DNA from: Ignavibacteriales bacterium
GTDB lineage: Bacteria > Bacteroidota > Ignavibacteria > Ignavibacteriales > Ignavibacteriaceae
NCBI GenBank assembly: GCA_027349615.1
Contig: DAIEML010000031.1
Location: forward strand, 1 to 14,430
Length of the DNA stretch: 14,430 bases
Direction of reading: 5' to 3'
Shown: positions 1-6,830 of the stretch, one piece after another
How the letters are laid out: every line of letters begins with the position of its first letter
Position numbering within the stretch: the stretch's first letter is position 1
Notes under the pieces: model-generated
What the model was told of the DNA's origin: nothing
Databases searched by the model: none
What the model saw: only the letters and a program-made list of their open reading frames with translations
Program-made: the position numbers and the translations under genes

Positions 1-115
1 TCGGAATAATCCATTTCTTTTTCTTAATGGAAGTTATAAGTAAAACTTCCAAACCTTGTTTTGTCTTTCGAAATGGAATTACTCCCGATTGATTAAAATT
101 AAATTCAAGTTTCAA
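1..115 (-). CDS. Nudix hydrolase, N-terminal 38 codons (runs off left edge)
   Basis: An open frame reads leftward from a TTG at 115-113 to the window edge with no stop. The peptide has QSGVIPFRKTKQG at residues 9-21 and LEVLLITS at 22-29, followed by a Lys run and WIIP. This is the first beta-strand pair that precedes the Nudix box in diphosphohydrolases of the MutT/NUDT3 type (the usual continuation is PKG). The Nudix box GX5EX7REUXEEXGU lies outside the window, so substrate cannot be judged. An in-frame TAA at 121-119 lies just upstream, so TTG is the only start that keeps the VIPFR strand; no clear Shine-Dalgarno precedes it. It lies 26 nt downstream of the transpeptidase-like lipoprotein gene on the same strand, so co-transcription is likely. 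Confidence 0.7.
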   Translation of the reverse strand, partial: MKLEFNFNQSGVIPFRKTKQGLEVLLITSIKKKKWIIP

Positions 116-141
116 CTTTTAACTTAAAATTATTGCTAAAA

Positions 142-1464
142 TTATTTTTCGTTCTTACTCAAAATACTTTCTGCTTTCAAAATATCCATTGTAACTTCGT
201 CAATTACTACCGGCTGTTTCTTATTATCAAGTTCTACAACAACAACATAACCATTCACATCACCGGTTGAATTTAATGCTTCAACCAAAGCTAGCTGATC
301 GCTTATATCTCTTGTCCCATCATCAGACCAAATTTCATTCGCACAAAGGCAGCCAACAGTTGGTGTGCTCGGGTAATAAGGTTTTCCAACATAGAATGAA
401 GGATCGATAGTTGTACCGTGCGATATGATTTCTGTTCTGCCTGCTTTGCTTGCATAAAATGTTCCCCAGATTGGGAAGTAAGCCTGCCAAGATTTAGGAA
501 GCAAATCTTTATATAAATTTTCGTTCCAGATATTATCGCTAATTTTATTGTGCAAAAAAGTAGATGGGGAGGTTTCAAACGGCATAACTAATTGAATATT
601 TGGCGTTCGACCGATAAGTATATGTTTTGATATATCAGTTCCTTGCATTGAAAAAATTCCTTGAGGTGTGTTTCCATTTGTAAGGTAGCTTGGAAGATTT
701 GTAATTGATCTAGCAAGCTGGGGAATATTAAGAATTGTTCCATCGGCGTTTCTTAAAAATTTACCGTCTGGTTTTCTTATAATTACAAGTCCTTTATAAT
801 CGCGATCATTTCTTTGTAAGCTGAAGATAACAGTGCACTTCCTACCAAAATTATTTACAAACAAATCAACAAGTGAAGGGCGTTCGTTTATAAAATTTAC
901 TTGAGATTTTTCTAGATAAGTGCCAAGAGAAAATAATATTGGATTACTTTCCCAATCTGGAAATTTTTTATTAAGCAAATCAAAATAATAATTGTCATTG
1001 TATTTATTATCTTGACTTTGTTTTAGGTAATTAATTTCCATCGCAAAGATTTTTGGATTATCGGTCTTGTTTGTTAGCTCTAAAACTTCGTTATAAAAAT
1101 AATTTGGGTAAAGTGTAAATACAACTTCAAGTAAATATCTCTGAAAGCTTAAACTTCTTTTTTGAAACTGTTCAAAAGCTGATTTTAAGTTTGGTAAATA
1201 GGCTTCATTTGAGTCGAGAGAAAATTCCATTGCATCAAATGCATCCATCCAGTTACTCTCAGTTTTTTCGCTTAGAGGCAAAGAAAGATTTTTGGCAATC
1301 TGAATATTGTAAAGATCTTTTTTGTATTCATCACGAGCGGCTTTTGTTGTATGAAGATCAATAAATGTATTTTTCCCTTTAAGAACATTTTTTTGAACCG
1401 AACATGAAACAATACCAATAAGAAAAAATATTGAAAGGTATTTTATTGTTTTAAAAAATTTCAT
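142..1464 (-). CDS. YkuD-like L,D-transpeptidase family lipoprotein
   Basis: A 440-residue exported protein. Residues 1-20 are a hydrophobic signal peptide ending in the lipobox IVSC, so Cys21 should be lipidated. Residues about 30-200 are helical with no recognised domain. The C-terminal half carries hallmarks of a YkuD L,D-transpeptidase domain, which cross-links peptidoglycan stem peptides through a catalytic Cys: the TPQGIFSMQG strand (266-275), a SHG motif (His349) and a TVGC motif (Cys372) after a Tyr/Pro-rich loop. The usual S-H-G-C-x-R signature is altered: the position of the Arg holds Cys374. The enzyme may therefore be divergent or may do something other than 3-3 cross-linking. The Shine-Dalgarno AAGGA (1480-1476) lies between the upstream stop and this ATG; the intergenic gap is 8 nt, indicating an operon with the epimerase gene. 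Confidence 0.7.
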   Translation of the reverse strand: MKFFKTIKYLSIFFLIGIVSCSVQKNVLKGKNTFIDLHTTKAARDEYKKDLYNIQIAKNLSLPLSEKTESNWMDAFDAMEFSLDSNEAYLPNLKSAFEQFQKRSLSFQRYLLEVVFTLYPNYFYNEVLELTNKTDNPKIFAMEINYLKQSQDNKYNDNYYFDLLNKKFPDWESNPILFSLGTYLEKSQVNFINERPSLVDLFVNNFGRKCTVIFSLQRNDRDYKGLVIIRKPDGKFLRNADGTILNIPQLARSITNLPSYLTNGNTPQGIFSMQGTDISKHILIGRTPNIQLVMPFETSPSTFLHNKISDNIWNENLYKDLLPKSWQAYFPIWGTFYASKAGRTEIISHGTTIDPSFYVGKPYYPSTPTVGCLCANEIWSDDGTRDISDQLALVEALNSTGDVNGYVVVVELDNKKQPVVIDEVTMDILKAESILSKNEK

Positions 1465-1472
1465 TTTACTTT

Positions 1473-2486
1473 TTATCCTTTTGATATTTCAAAGCCAAAT
1501 TTAAACGATGATTTTTCTCCTGGCAAAACAGTTAAATTGTTTTTTAATTCTTCACGGTTAAATGCGTTCGTAATAAACTGCATCGGTTCAATTGCGATAG
1601 ATTGGCGCTGTCCGCGAGATAAAGTATCTCCAGTGAAAACTAAAGTTACGCCGCCATTTTGAAAAAGTGAAATTGCTATTCCATTCTCTGGATCATAGAT
1701 TGAAGATTTAGAAATATTATCCTTATCGGCTCGGAGATCGGCAAAGCACTTATCAATTATTCTTCTATTGATTTTTCTTTCATCAATTGGTGCTTGGCTT
1801 CTGAAATCAATTACTGGGAAATTATCTATTTTTTTGAATGCTTGATTCCCATTTAGCGGAATTAAATTATCATCGACTAGAACTATTTGGTTTGCATCGA
1901 CTGTTAAAATTAAATTTTCAATTCCATTTTCCGAAGTTTTAAAATAAGGATGCCAGCCGGTTTGGAAGGGTGCTGAAAAATCTCCAACATTTTCACAGCT
2001 CACATGAATGGTTAATTTATTTTCTTCCAATTTATATTTTATGAAAACATCAATTGCAAAAGGATAGCCTTCAAATTTTCCGGGTCTGATTTTGTTATAA
2101 ACAAATGTTGCCTCAATAAAATTATGGTTCGTTTCAACGTTAGATAAAACAAAAACTTCCCGTGAAGTTAATCCATGAATAACTTGCGTACGTGGAGGAA
2201 GGGGATTCAATTTGTAATTCATACCATTAAATTGATAAACTCCATTTGGAATTCTATTTGCAAATGGCGTCATAATCCAGCATCTTGCGCCGCTTCCTGA
2301 CTTCACTTCGTCATCATTTTTGAAACCGTCCAAAATATTGAATTGTTTTTCATTTATTTGCGTAACAAAATTTAGCGGAGTAGCGCCACTTAAAAGTATT
2401 TCAAATTTGTTTCCATTATTGTAATCAACAAAAGAGATGGTTTTATAAGTTCCAAACATTCCTTCAGAAAAATTAAATCTGCTCAT
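1473..2486 (-). CDS. Aldose 1-epimerase family protein (galactose-mutarotase-like)
   Basis: A 337-residue cytosolic protein with no signal peptide, the usual length for the family. Aldose 1-epimerases interconvert alpha and beta anomers of sugars with a His/Glu pair. The sequence has the family landmarks in order: RCWIMTPFANRIPNG (68-82, substrate Arg region), VIHG (His104), GWHPYF with His179 as the likely catalytic acid, and IEPMQF with Glu300 as the likely catalytic base. The N-terminal GATPLNF strand also fits. Which sugar it acts on cannot be read from sequence; YihR and YeaD-type hexose-phosphate epimerases share this fold. The ATG at 2486 follows a weak ribosome site. It is first in a leftward run with the YkuD-like lipoprotein and the Nudix gene, and divergent from murB. 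Confidence 0.88.
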   Translation of the reverse strand: MSRFNFSEGMFGTYKTISFVDYNNGNKFEILLSGATPLNFVTQINEKQFNILDGFKNDDEVKSGSGARCWIMTPFANRIPNGVYQFNGMNYKLNPLPPRTQVIHGLTSREVFVLSNVETNHNFIEATFVYNKIRPGKFEGYPFAIDVFIKYKLEENKLTIHVSCENVGDFSAPFQTGWHPYFKTSENGIENLILTVDANQIVLVDDNLIPLNGNQAFKKIDNFPVIDFRSQAPIDERKINRRIIDKCFADLRADKDNISKSSIYDPENGIAISLFQNGGVTLVFTGDTLSRGQRQSIAIEPMQFITNAFNREELKNNLTVLPGEKSSFKFGFEISKG

Positions 2487-2708
2487 AATAGTCCAGAAAT
2501 TATTAGATGAATATTTTTATTGAAAAAATCTTAACAAAAATAAAATCAATATTCCAATTTAACCAATAAGAAGATATTAAATGTTCATGATAAATTTTAA
2601 ATAATTTCCTTGATTATGATTTAACAAAATGGTGTAAACTTTTGAAATTATAGTTAATCGATTTTATCTTGAAATTATTTATCTTTCCATAAATTATAAA
2701 TCAAGTTT

Positions 2709-3725
2709 ATGAAAATCTTGCGAGAAATATCATTAAAAAAGTTCAATACATTCAGGATTGATGCGACAGCTAAAGCATTTTCTGAAGTTATTTCCGAAGA
2801 AGAAATAATAGAAATATTGAGCTCATATGAATGGAAAAATGAAAAAAAACTTGTCCTTGGTGGCGGAAGTAATTTATTATTTACTGAAAACTTTAATGGA
2901 TTAGTTATAAAAATTTCCATTCCTGGAATAACAATAATTGAAGAAAATGTAAATTCTGTTCTAATAAAAGCTGGTTCAGGAGTTGTTTGGAATGATCTTG
3001 TAAACTTTTGTGTTGAGAAGAACTTTGGAGGCATCGAAAATCTTTCTTTAATTCCAGGAACAGTTGGGGCGGCTCCAATTCAAAACATCGGCGCTTACGG
3101 ACAAGAATTAAAAGAAGTATTTCATTCGTTAAGCGGAATAGTAATTGGAAATTTTGAAAAAAGAATTTTTCTAAATAATGAATGTAAATTCGGATATAGA
3201 GAAAGCATTTTTAAAAACGAATTGAAAAGCAATTTCATAGTAACTTCAGTTATCTTGAAACTTCAAAAACATCCAGTTATCAATTTAAATTATGATGCGG
3301 TAAGGAATGAAATAGAAAAATTAAAATTGGAAAAAATTACAATTCAAGATATAAGCAAAGTTGTATGTGAAATTAGAAGAAAGAAACTTCCAAATCCTGA
3401 AGAGATTGGGAACGCCGGAAGCTTCTTTAAAAATCCTGAAGTAAACGAGGAAAAGTTTTTCGAATTAAAAAAAGAATTCCCGGAAATAGCTGGACACAAA
3501 ACAAGTGCTGGAAATTATAAACTTGCTGCCGGATGGTTAATTGAAAAATGCGGATGGAAAGGAAAACGAATTGGAAATACTGGCTCTCACAATAATCAAT
3601 CTTTAGTGCTGGTTAATTATGGTAATGCGACTGGAAAAGAAATTATGGAACTCGCAAATGGAATAGTAAATTCAGTACAAAAAAAATTCGGAGTTTCACT
3701 TCAGACAGAAGTAAATATTTATTAG
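2709..3725 (+). CDS. murB: UDP-N-acetylmuramate dehydrogenase MurB, type I
   Basis: MurB reduces UDP-GlcNAc-enolpyruvate to UDP-MurNAc with NADPH and FAD, the second committed step of peptidoglycan precursor synthesis in the cytoplasm. The 338 residues cover the family length. The FAD-binding part has LVLGGGSNLLF (48-58) and SLIPGTVGAAPIQNIGAYG (113-131). The type I insertion is present, with FGYRES (Tyr163, Arg164), and Tyr195 in a LNYDAV segment is a candidate for the type I loop Tyr. GNAGSFFKNP supplies the proton-donor Ser238, and Glu334 near the C-terminus matches the catalytic Glu. All key residues are therefore present. No strong Shine-Dalgarno precedes the ATG. The gene stands alone here rather than in a dcw cluster: its left neighbour is divergent, and 152 nt separate it from the hydroxylase gene. 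Confidence 0.96.
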   Translation: MKILREISLKKFNTFRIDATAKAFSEVISEEEIIEILSSYEWKNEKKLVLGGGSNLLFTENFNGLVIKISIPGITIIEENVNSVLIKAGSGVVWNDLVNFCVEKNFGGIENLSLIPGTVGAAPIQNIGAYGQELKEVFHSLSGIVIGNFEKRIFLNNECKFGYRESIFKNELKSNFIVTSVILKLQKHPVINLNYDAVRNEIEKLKLEKITIQDISKVVCEIRRKKLPNPEEIGNAGSFFKNPEVNEEKFFELKKEFPEIAGHKTSAGNYKLAAGWLIEKCGWKGKRIGNTGSHNNQSLVLVNYGNATGKEIMELANGIVNSVQKKFGVSLQTEVNIY

Positions 3726-3767
3726 AAGTGATTTAAAGTAATTTTTGAATTTTGTAAGCCATATGGA

Positions 3768-3798
3768 ATCAAATTATATTGAATTTGTATAATTTGAT
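3768..3798. repeat. Perfect 11-bp inverted repeat upstream of the hydroxylase gene
   Basis: ATCAAATTATA (3768-3778) and its exact reverse complement TATAATTTGAT (3788-3798) are separated by 9 nt. The element sits 80-110 nt before the hydroxylase ATG. No T-run follows it, so it is not a typical intrinsic terminator for murB. The arm spacing, about one and a half to two helical turns centre to centre, suits a dimeric regulator. The right arm contains a TATAAT hexamer that might be a -10 element, but I find no good -35 at the right distance. A role as operator is inference. Confidence 0.5.
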
Positions 3799-3803
3799 CT
3801 TTA

Positions 3804-3850
3804 AGTTCTCTCAAAATTAAATACAAAAAATTTTAAGAGTTCTGTCAAAA
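3804..3850 (+). repeat. Direct repeat pair AGTTCTsTCAAAA in the hydroxylase leader
   Basis: AGTTCTCTCAAAA (3804-3816) recurs as AGTTCTGTCAAAA (3838-3850), 12 of 13 bases identical, 34 bp apart. TTGATCTT also occurs twice around them, at about 3794 and 3855. Together with the inverted repeat at 3768-3798 they fill most of the 152-nt leader. They could be regulator binding sites; nothing identifies the regulator. Confidence 0.4.
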
Positions 3851-3877
3851 GCAGTTGATCTTAAAAAGGAGCTTACA

Positions 3878-4696
3878 ATGTCAAATTCAAAAGAAGATAA
3901 GAGTGTATTGTCAGCCTACGAAAAAGCCGCTGCAGAAGGTATTGATCCAAGATGTATTCCTCAAAAACTAACCGGAGACGTTCCTGAAGATGACCAAATT
4001 GTTTATCCCAATTATCCCTTTTCTGATCATGAGATTTGGAATTTTCTATACAGCCGGCAAATGAAATTTTTACCTGGAAGAGTTTGCGATGAATATCTTG
4101 CCGGGGTTAAAAAACTCAAATTCATTCCAGATAAAATTCCAGCTTTGAAAGATTTAAGTTCAGTATTTAAACTAACTACAGGCTGGACAGTTGCTCGCGT
4201 TCCGGGATTAATCGATGTAGATGATTTTTTTGCTCTTCTTAAAAGAAAAGTTTTTCCTTCAACAGATTATATTCGCGGTAAAGATGAACTTGATTATACG
4301 CCTGCTCCGGATTTATTTCATGATATGTTTGGGCACATGCCTTTATTGACTGACAAAAGCTTTGCATCCTTCTATCAGAAATTTGGTGAAGCTGCGCTCC
4401 ATGCAAAAGGTAAAGATCGAAAGGACCTTGAAACACTTCATTGGTTCACTGTAGAATTTGGATTAATAAAAAAAAGAGAGGGATTGAGAATTTACGGCGC
4501 CGGAATTGTATCTTCTCTTGGTGAAGTTCAGCATGCTCTATCAAAAGATGTAGAAGTTAGAGAATTTAATCCTGAAAAAATTATTAAACAGCAATATGAT
4601 GTTTGGCATTTACAGCCAGTCTTATTCGCAATTGAATCTTTCGAACAGTTGGAAGATGGATTTATGAAATGGACACACAGCAGGGGAATGTTATAA
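3878..4696 (+). CDS. phhA: Pterin-dependent aromatic amino acid hydroxylase (phenylalanine 4-monooxygenase type)
   Basis: This cytosolic non-heme iron monooxygenase is expected to hydroxylate phenylalanine to tyrosine using O2 and a tetrahydropterin. The 272 residues form a catalytic domain with no N-terminal regulatory ACT domain, as is usual in bacteria. Family blocks appear in order: TGWTVARVPGLI (101-112), RVFxSTDYIR-like segment (123-133), YTPAPDLFHDMFGHMPLL (140-157) with iron ligands His148 and His153, WFTVEFGL (189-196) with iron ligand Glu193, and YGAGIVSSLGEVQHAL (206-221). An AAGGAG site lies 8-10 nt before the ATG. Tryptophan or tyrosine as substrate cannot be excluded from sequence alone. 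It sits 146 nt upstream of the run encoding PTPS, GTP cyclohydrolase I and sepiapterin-reductase-like proteins, which would supply its cofactor. Confidence 0.93.
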   Translation: MSNSKEDKSVLSAYEKAAAEGIDPRCIPQKLTGDVPEDDQIVYPNYPFSDHEIWNFLYSRQMKFLPGRVCDEYLAGVKKLKFIPDKIPALKDLSSVFKLTTGWTVARVPGLIDVDDFFALLKRKVFPSTDYIRGKDELDYTPAPDLFHDMFGHMPLLTDKSFASFYQKFGEAALHAKGKDRKDLETLHWFTVEFGLIKKREGLRIYGAGIVSSLGEVQHALSKDVEVREFNPEKIIKQQYDVWHLQPVLFAIESFEQLEDGFMKWTHSRGML

Positions 4697-4832
4697 TACA
4701 TTATTTTGTGTCTTGCATTAATTTATTCCTAATCAAACTTGAATGTACATTTATAAATGGGTAATTTTATTTAACCTTTGGCATAAAGCATTTTAGTAAA
4801 ATTTGTATAACTATTTCAATTCCAAATATTTT

Positions 4833-4837
4833 GGGAG
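4833..4837 (+). promoter_or_regulatory. Ribosome binding site fixing the start of the first peroxiredoxin
   Basis: GGGAG lies 5 nt before the ATG at 4843. An in-frame TTG at 4831 would give four extra residues (MGEI) but would include the Shine-Dalgarno within its own coding sequence. The ATG at 4843 is therefore the start used. Confidence 0.75.
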
Positions 4838-4842
4838 AAATA

Positions 4843-5322
4843 ATGTCTTTAAGAATTGGCGATAAAGCTCCTGAATTTAAATTAAAAGATCATAATGGAA
4901 ACGATGTTTCTTTAAATGATTTTAGTAATCGAAATGTAGTTTTACTGTTTTTCCCATTTGCAAATACTTCTGTTTGCACAATTGAAATGGAAATAATGAA
5001 AAATAATTTTGCAAAATTTGAAGAATTAAATACTCAGATTATTGCGATAAGTGTTGACAGTCCATTTGCATTAAAGATGTGGGCAGATAAAAACGGATTT
5101 AATTTTCCGCTATTAAGTGATTTTAACAAAGAAATCTCTCCTCTTTACGATTCTCTTTATGATGTATTTGCACCGGGGAAATATGATTATAAAGGTGTCT
5201 GTAAAAGATCAGCTTTTGTAATAGATAAAAATGGTTTGATAAAATATTCAGAAATTTGTGAAACTCCTGGTAATCAACCGAACTACGAAGCAATTGAAAA
5301 TACAATTAAGAAATTAAATTAA
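4843..5322 (+). CDS. Peroxiredoxin, AhpE-like (AhpC/TSA family)
   Basis: A 159-residue thiol peroxidase, predicted cytosolic, that reduces H2O2 or organic peroxides. The thioredoxin-fold signature PFANTSVC (38-45) matches PxxxTxxC and makes Cys45 the peroxidatic cysteine, with Thr42 and Arg122 (KRSAFVID) completing the active site. It lacks the Bcp-type second Cys five residues on. Cys120 and Cys139 are further cysteines whose role is unclear, so it could be 1-Cys (AhpE-like) or an atypical 2-Cys enzyme. The start is the ATG preceded by GGGAG. It is the first gene of a close run, with 41 nt to the next peroxidase gene, and pterin synthesis genes follow. Confidence 0.9.
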   Translation: MSLRIGDKAPEFKLKDHNGNDVSLNDFSNRNVVLLFFPFANTSVCTIEMEIMKNNFAKFEELNTQIIAISVDSPFALKMWADKNGFNFPLLSDFNKEISPLYDSLYDVFAPGKYDYKGVCKRSAFVIDKNGLIKYSEICETPGNQPNYEAIENTIKKLN

Positions 5323-5363
5323 TTATTTTTACATTTTTAATTATTAATAAATCGGAAAATCAT

Positions 5364-5822
5364 ATGATTAAAGAAGGAATGAAAGCCCCAAACTTTAAAT
5401 TAAAAGATCAGAATGGAAAATCAATTTCTTTAAAAGATTATGAAGGGAAAAATGTTGTACTTTATTTTTATCCTAAGGATGATACTTCCGGATGTACCGC
5501 AGAAGCTTGCAGTTTTAGAGATGAATTGCCGAAGTTTAATAATATAAATGCAATTATTCTTGGTGTAAGCCCGGATTCTGTTCAATCTCATAAAAAATTT
5601 GAAGAGAAATATAATTTGCCTTTTACTCTTCTTAGTGATGAAGATAAGGTTGTCGTTAATAAATATGAAGTCTGGAAAGAAAAAAGTATGTATGGAAGAA
5701 AATATATGGGAGTAGAACGAACTACTTTTATTATTGATGGCACTGGAAAAATCAAAAAGATTTTTAATAAAGTAAAAGTGCAAGGACATAATGAAGAAGT
5801 TTTAGAAGCAATCAAAAATTAA
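5364..5822 (+). CDS. bcp: Thioredoxin-dependent thiol peroxidase Bcp/PrxQ
   Basis: A 152-residue peroxiredoxin of the Bcp/PrxQ class, the usual length, predicted cytosolic. The motif YPKDDTSGCTAEACSFRD (36-53) has the peroxidatic Cys44 and a resolving Cys49 five residues later, which defines the alpha-helical atypical 2-Cys type reduced by thioredoxin. Arg119 in VERTTFIID completes the catalytic set. It follows the AhpE-like gene after 41 nt, behind a weak CGGAA ribosome site, and is 31 nt before the PTPS gene. The two peroxidases share the N-terminal pattern of the family (KAPxFKLKDxNGxxxSL) but differ in cysteine arrangement, so they belong to different subclasses rather than being a recent duplication. 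Confidence 0.95.
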   Translation: MIKEGMKAPNFKLKDQNGKSISLKDYEGKNVVLYFYPKDDTSGCTAEACSFRDELPKFNNINAIILGVSPDSVQSHKKFEEKYNLPFTLLSDEDKVVVNKYEVWKEKSMYGRKYMGVERTTFIIDGTGKIKKIFNKVKVQGHNEEVLEAIKN

Positions 5823-5853
5823 ATTTACTCAAATAAATAAAATTGGGAATCAA

Positions 5854-6261
5854 ATGTTTTATGTTACAAGGCGAGAAACTTTTAGTGCCGCACATCGGTT
5901 ATACAATCCTAAATTTTCGGATGAAAAAAACGAAAAAATTTATGGAAAGTGTAGTAATCCTAATTGGCATGGGCACAATTACACTTTAGAGGTAGTTGTT
6001 GCAGGCGAAATAAATCAGGAAACTGGTTATGTAATTGACTTAAAAATTTTAAAACAAATTATTATTGATAATGTGATTAAAAAAGTTGATCATAAAAACT
6101 TAAATATAGAAACTGATTTTATGTCCGGTATAATTCCAACTGCGGAAAATATTGCTGTTGCAATATGGAAACAGCTCGTATTTAAAATTCCAGACGGTAA
6201 ATTGTTTTCTGTAAAAATTTATGAAACTGAAAATAATTATTTTGAATATCAAGGAGACTAA
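5854..6261 (+). CDS. 6-pyruvoyl-tetrahydropterin synthase (eukaryote-like PTPS)
   Basis: PTPS converts 7,8-dihydroneopterin triphosphate to 6-pyruvoyl-tetrahydropterin with loss of triphosphate, step two of BH4 synthesis. The 135 residues have zinc ligands His14 (FSAAHRL), His39 and His41 (HGH), catalytic Cys33, the Asp79-His80 pair (VDHKNL), TAEN (Glu98) and YETENN with pterin-anchoring Glu124. The spacing is [11 protein letters not shown]: five residues between Cys and HGH, as I recall for human PTPS, whereas E. coli QueD has three. The SNPN insert and KIYETENN also look like animal PTPS. Together with a GTP cyclohydrolase I gene starting 2 nt after the stop and no queuosine genes nearby, this favours BH4 over queuosine synthesis. 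A weak GGGAA site precedes the ATG. Confidence 0.9.
   Translation: MFYVTRRETFSAAHRLYNPKFSDEKNEKIYGKCSNPNWHGHNYTLEVVVAGEINQETGYVIDLKILKQIIIDNVIKKVDHKNLNIETDFMSGIIPTAENIAVAIWKQLVFKIPDGKLFSVKIYETENNYFEYQGD
6251..6256 (+). promoter_or_regulatory. Ribosome binding site supporting a TTG start for folE
   Basis: AAGGAG lies inside the last codons of the PTPS gene, 7 nt before TTG at 6264. The next in-frame ATG, at 6279, is 22 nt away, too far for this site. It supports TTG initiation and tight coupling to PTPS translation. Confidence 0.7.
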
Positions 6262-6263
6262 AG

Positions 6264-6830
6264 TTGAATCAAAAAAATATGGAGAATATAATTTCACAAT
6301 TATTAAAAGAAATTGGTGAAGATCAGAAACGTGAAGGTTTGATTGATACGCCCAAAAGAGTTGCTCAAGCGTATGAATATTTAACATCTGGTTATAATAA
6401 AAATATCGAAGACGTTTTAAATGATGCGATCTTTACTGAAAAATATGATGAAATGGTAATCGTAAAGAACATTGATTTTTTCAGTCTTTGCGAACATCAT
6501 ATGCTTCCGTTTTACGGAAAAGTCCACGTGGCTTATCTACCGGATGGGAAAATATTAGGATTGAGCAAAATTCCAAGAATTGTTGAAGTATTTGCTAGAC
6601 GGCTTCAAGTGCAAGAAAGAATGACGCAGCAAATTGCTGATACAATTAATAAATACATTCAGCCCAAAGGAGTTGCAGTTGTTTCTGAAGCTTATCATAT
6701 GTGCATGATGATGCGCGGAGTTGAAAAACAAAATTCTTCAGCTACGGCAAGTGCGGTTCATGGTATCTTTAAAGAAGATGCAAGAACAAGATCAGAATTT
6801 CTAAATTTAATTTCGACAAAGAATTTATAA
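6264..6830 (+). CDS. folE: GTP cyclohydrolase I
   Basis: FolE converts GTP to 7,8-dihydroneopterin triphosphate, the entry step to both folate and BH4. The 188 residues match the type IA enzyme: [12 protein letters not shown] (27-38), then [13 protein letters not shown] (74-86) with zinc ligands Cys76 and His79, then [13 protein letters not shown] (141-153) with zinc ligand Cys147 and catalytic His145. The C-terminus ARTRSEFL is the usual family ending. Translation most likely starts at TTG 6264, 2 nt after the PTPS stop, because AAGGAG lies 7 nt upstream. The stop TAA overlaps the next ATG by one base. Placement between PTPS and a sepiapterin-reductase-like gene suggests that this copy serves BH4; whether the genome has another folE for folate cannot be seen. 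Confidence 0.96.
   Translation: MNQKNMENIISQLLKEIGEDQKREGLIDTPKRVAQAYEYLTSGYNKNIEDVLNDAIFTEKYDEMVIVKNIDFFSLCEHHMLPFYGKVHVAYLPDGKILGLSKIPRIVEVFARRLQVQERMTQQIADTINKYIQPKGVAVVSEAYHMCMMMRGVEKQNSSATASAVHGIFKEDARTRSEFLNLISTKNL

Noticed and set aside
29..50. Hairpin GGAAGTT/AACTTCC as a terminator
   Set aside because: It lies inside the intact Nudix reading frame on the minus strand and is not followed by a T-run in either direction.
2675..3034. 119-codon minus-strand frame over the 5' part of murB
   Set aside because: An antisense shadow of murB, whose own frame carries all family motifs.
4686..4701. AATGT-TATAAT-ACATT hairpin as terminator of the hydroxylase gene
   Set aside because: The stem is only 5 bp and A/T-rich, with no T-run after it.
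5854..6261. QueD (queuosine) or PTPS-III (folate bypass) assignment
   Set aside because: The Cys-to-HGH spacing is five, not three, there is no ExxHGH motif, and neighbours are BH4-type genes with no queC, queE or queF.
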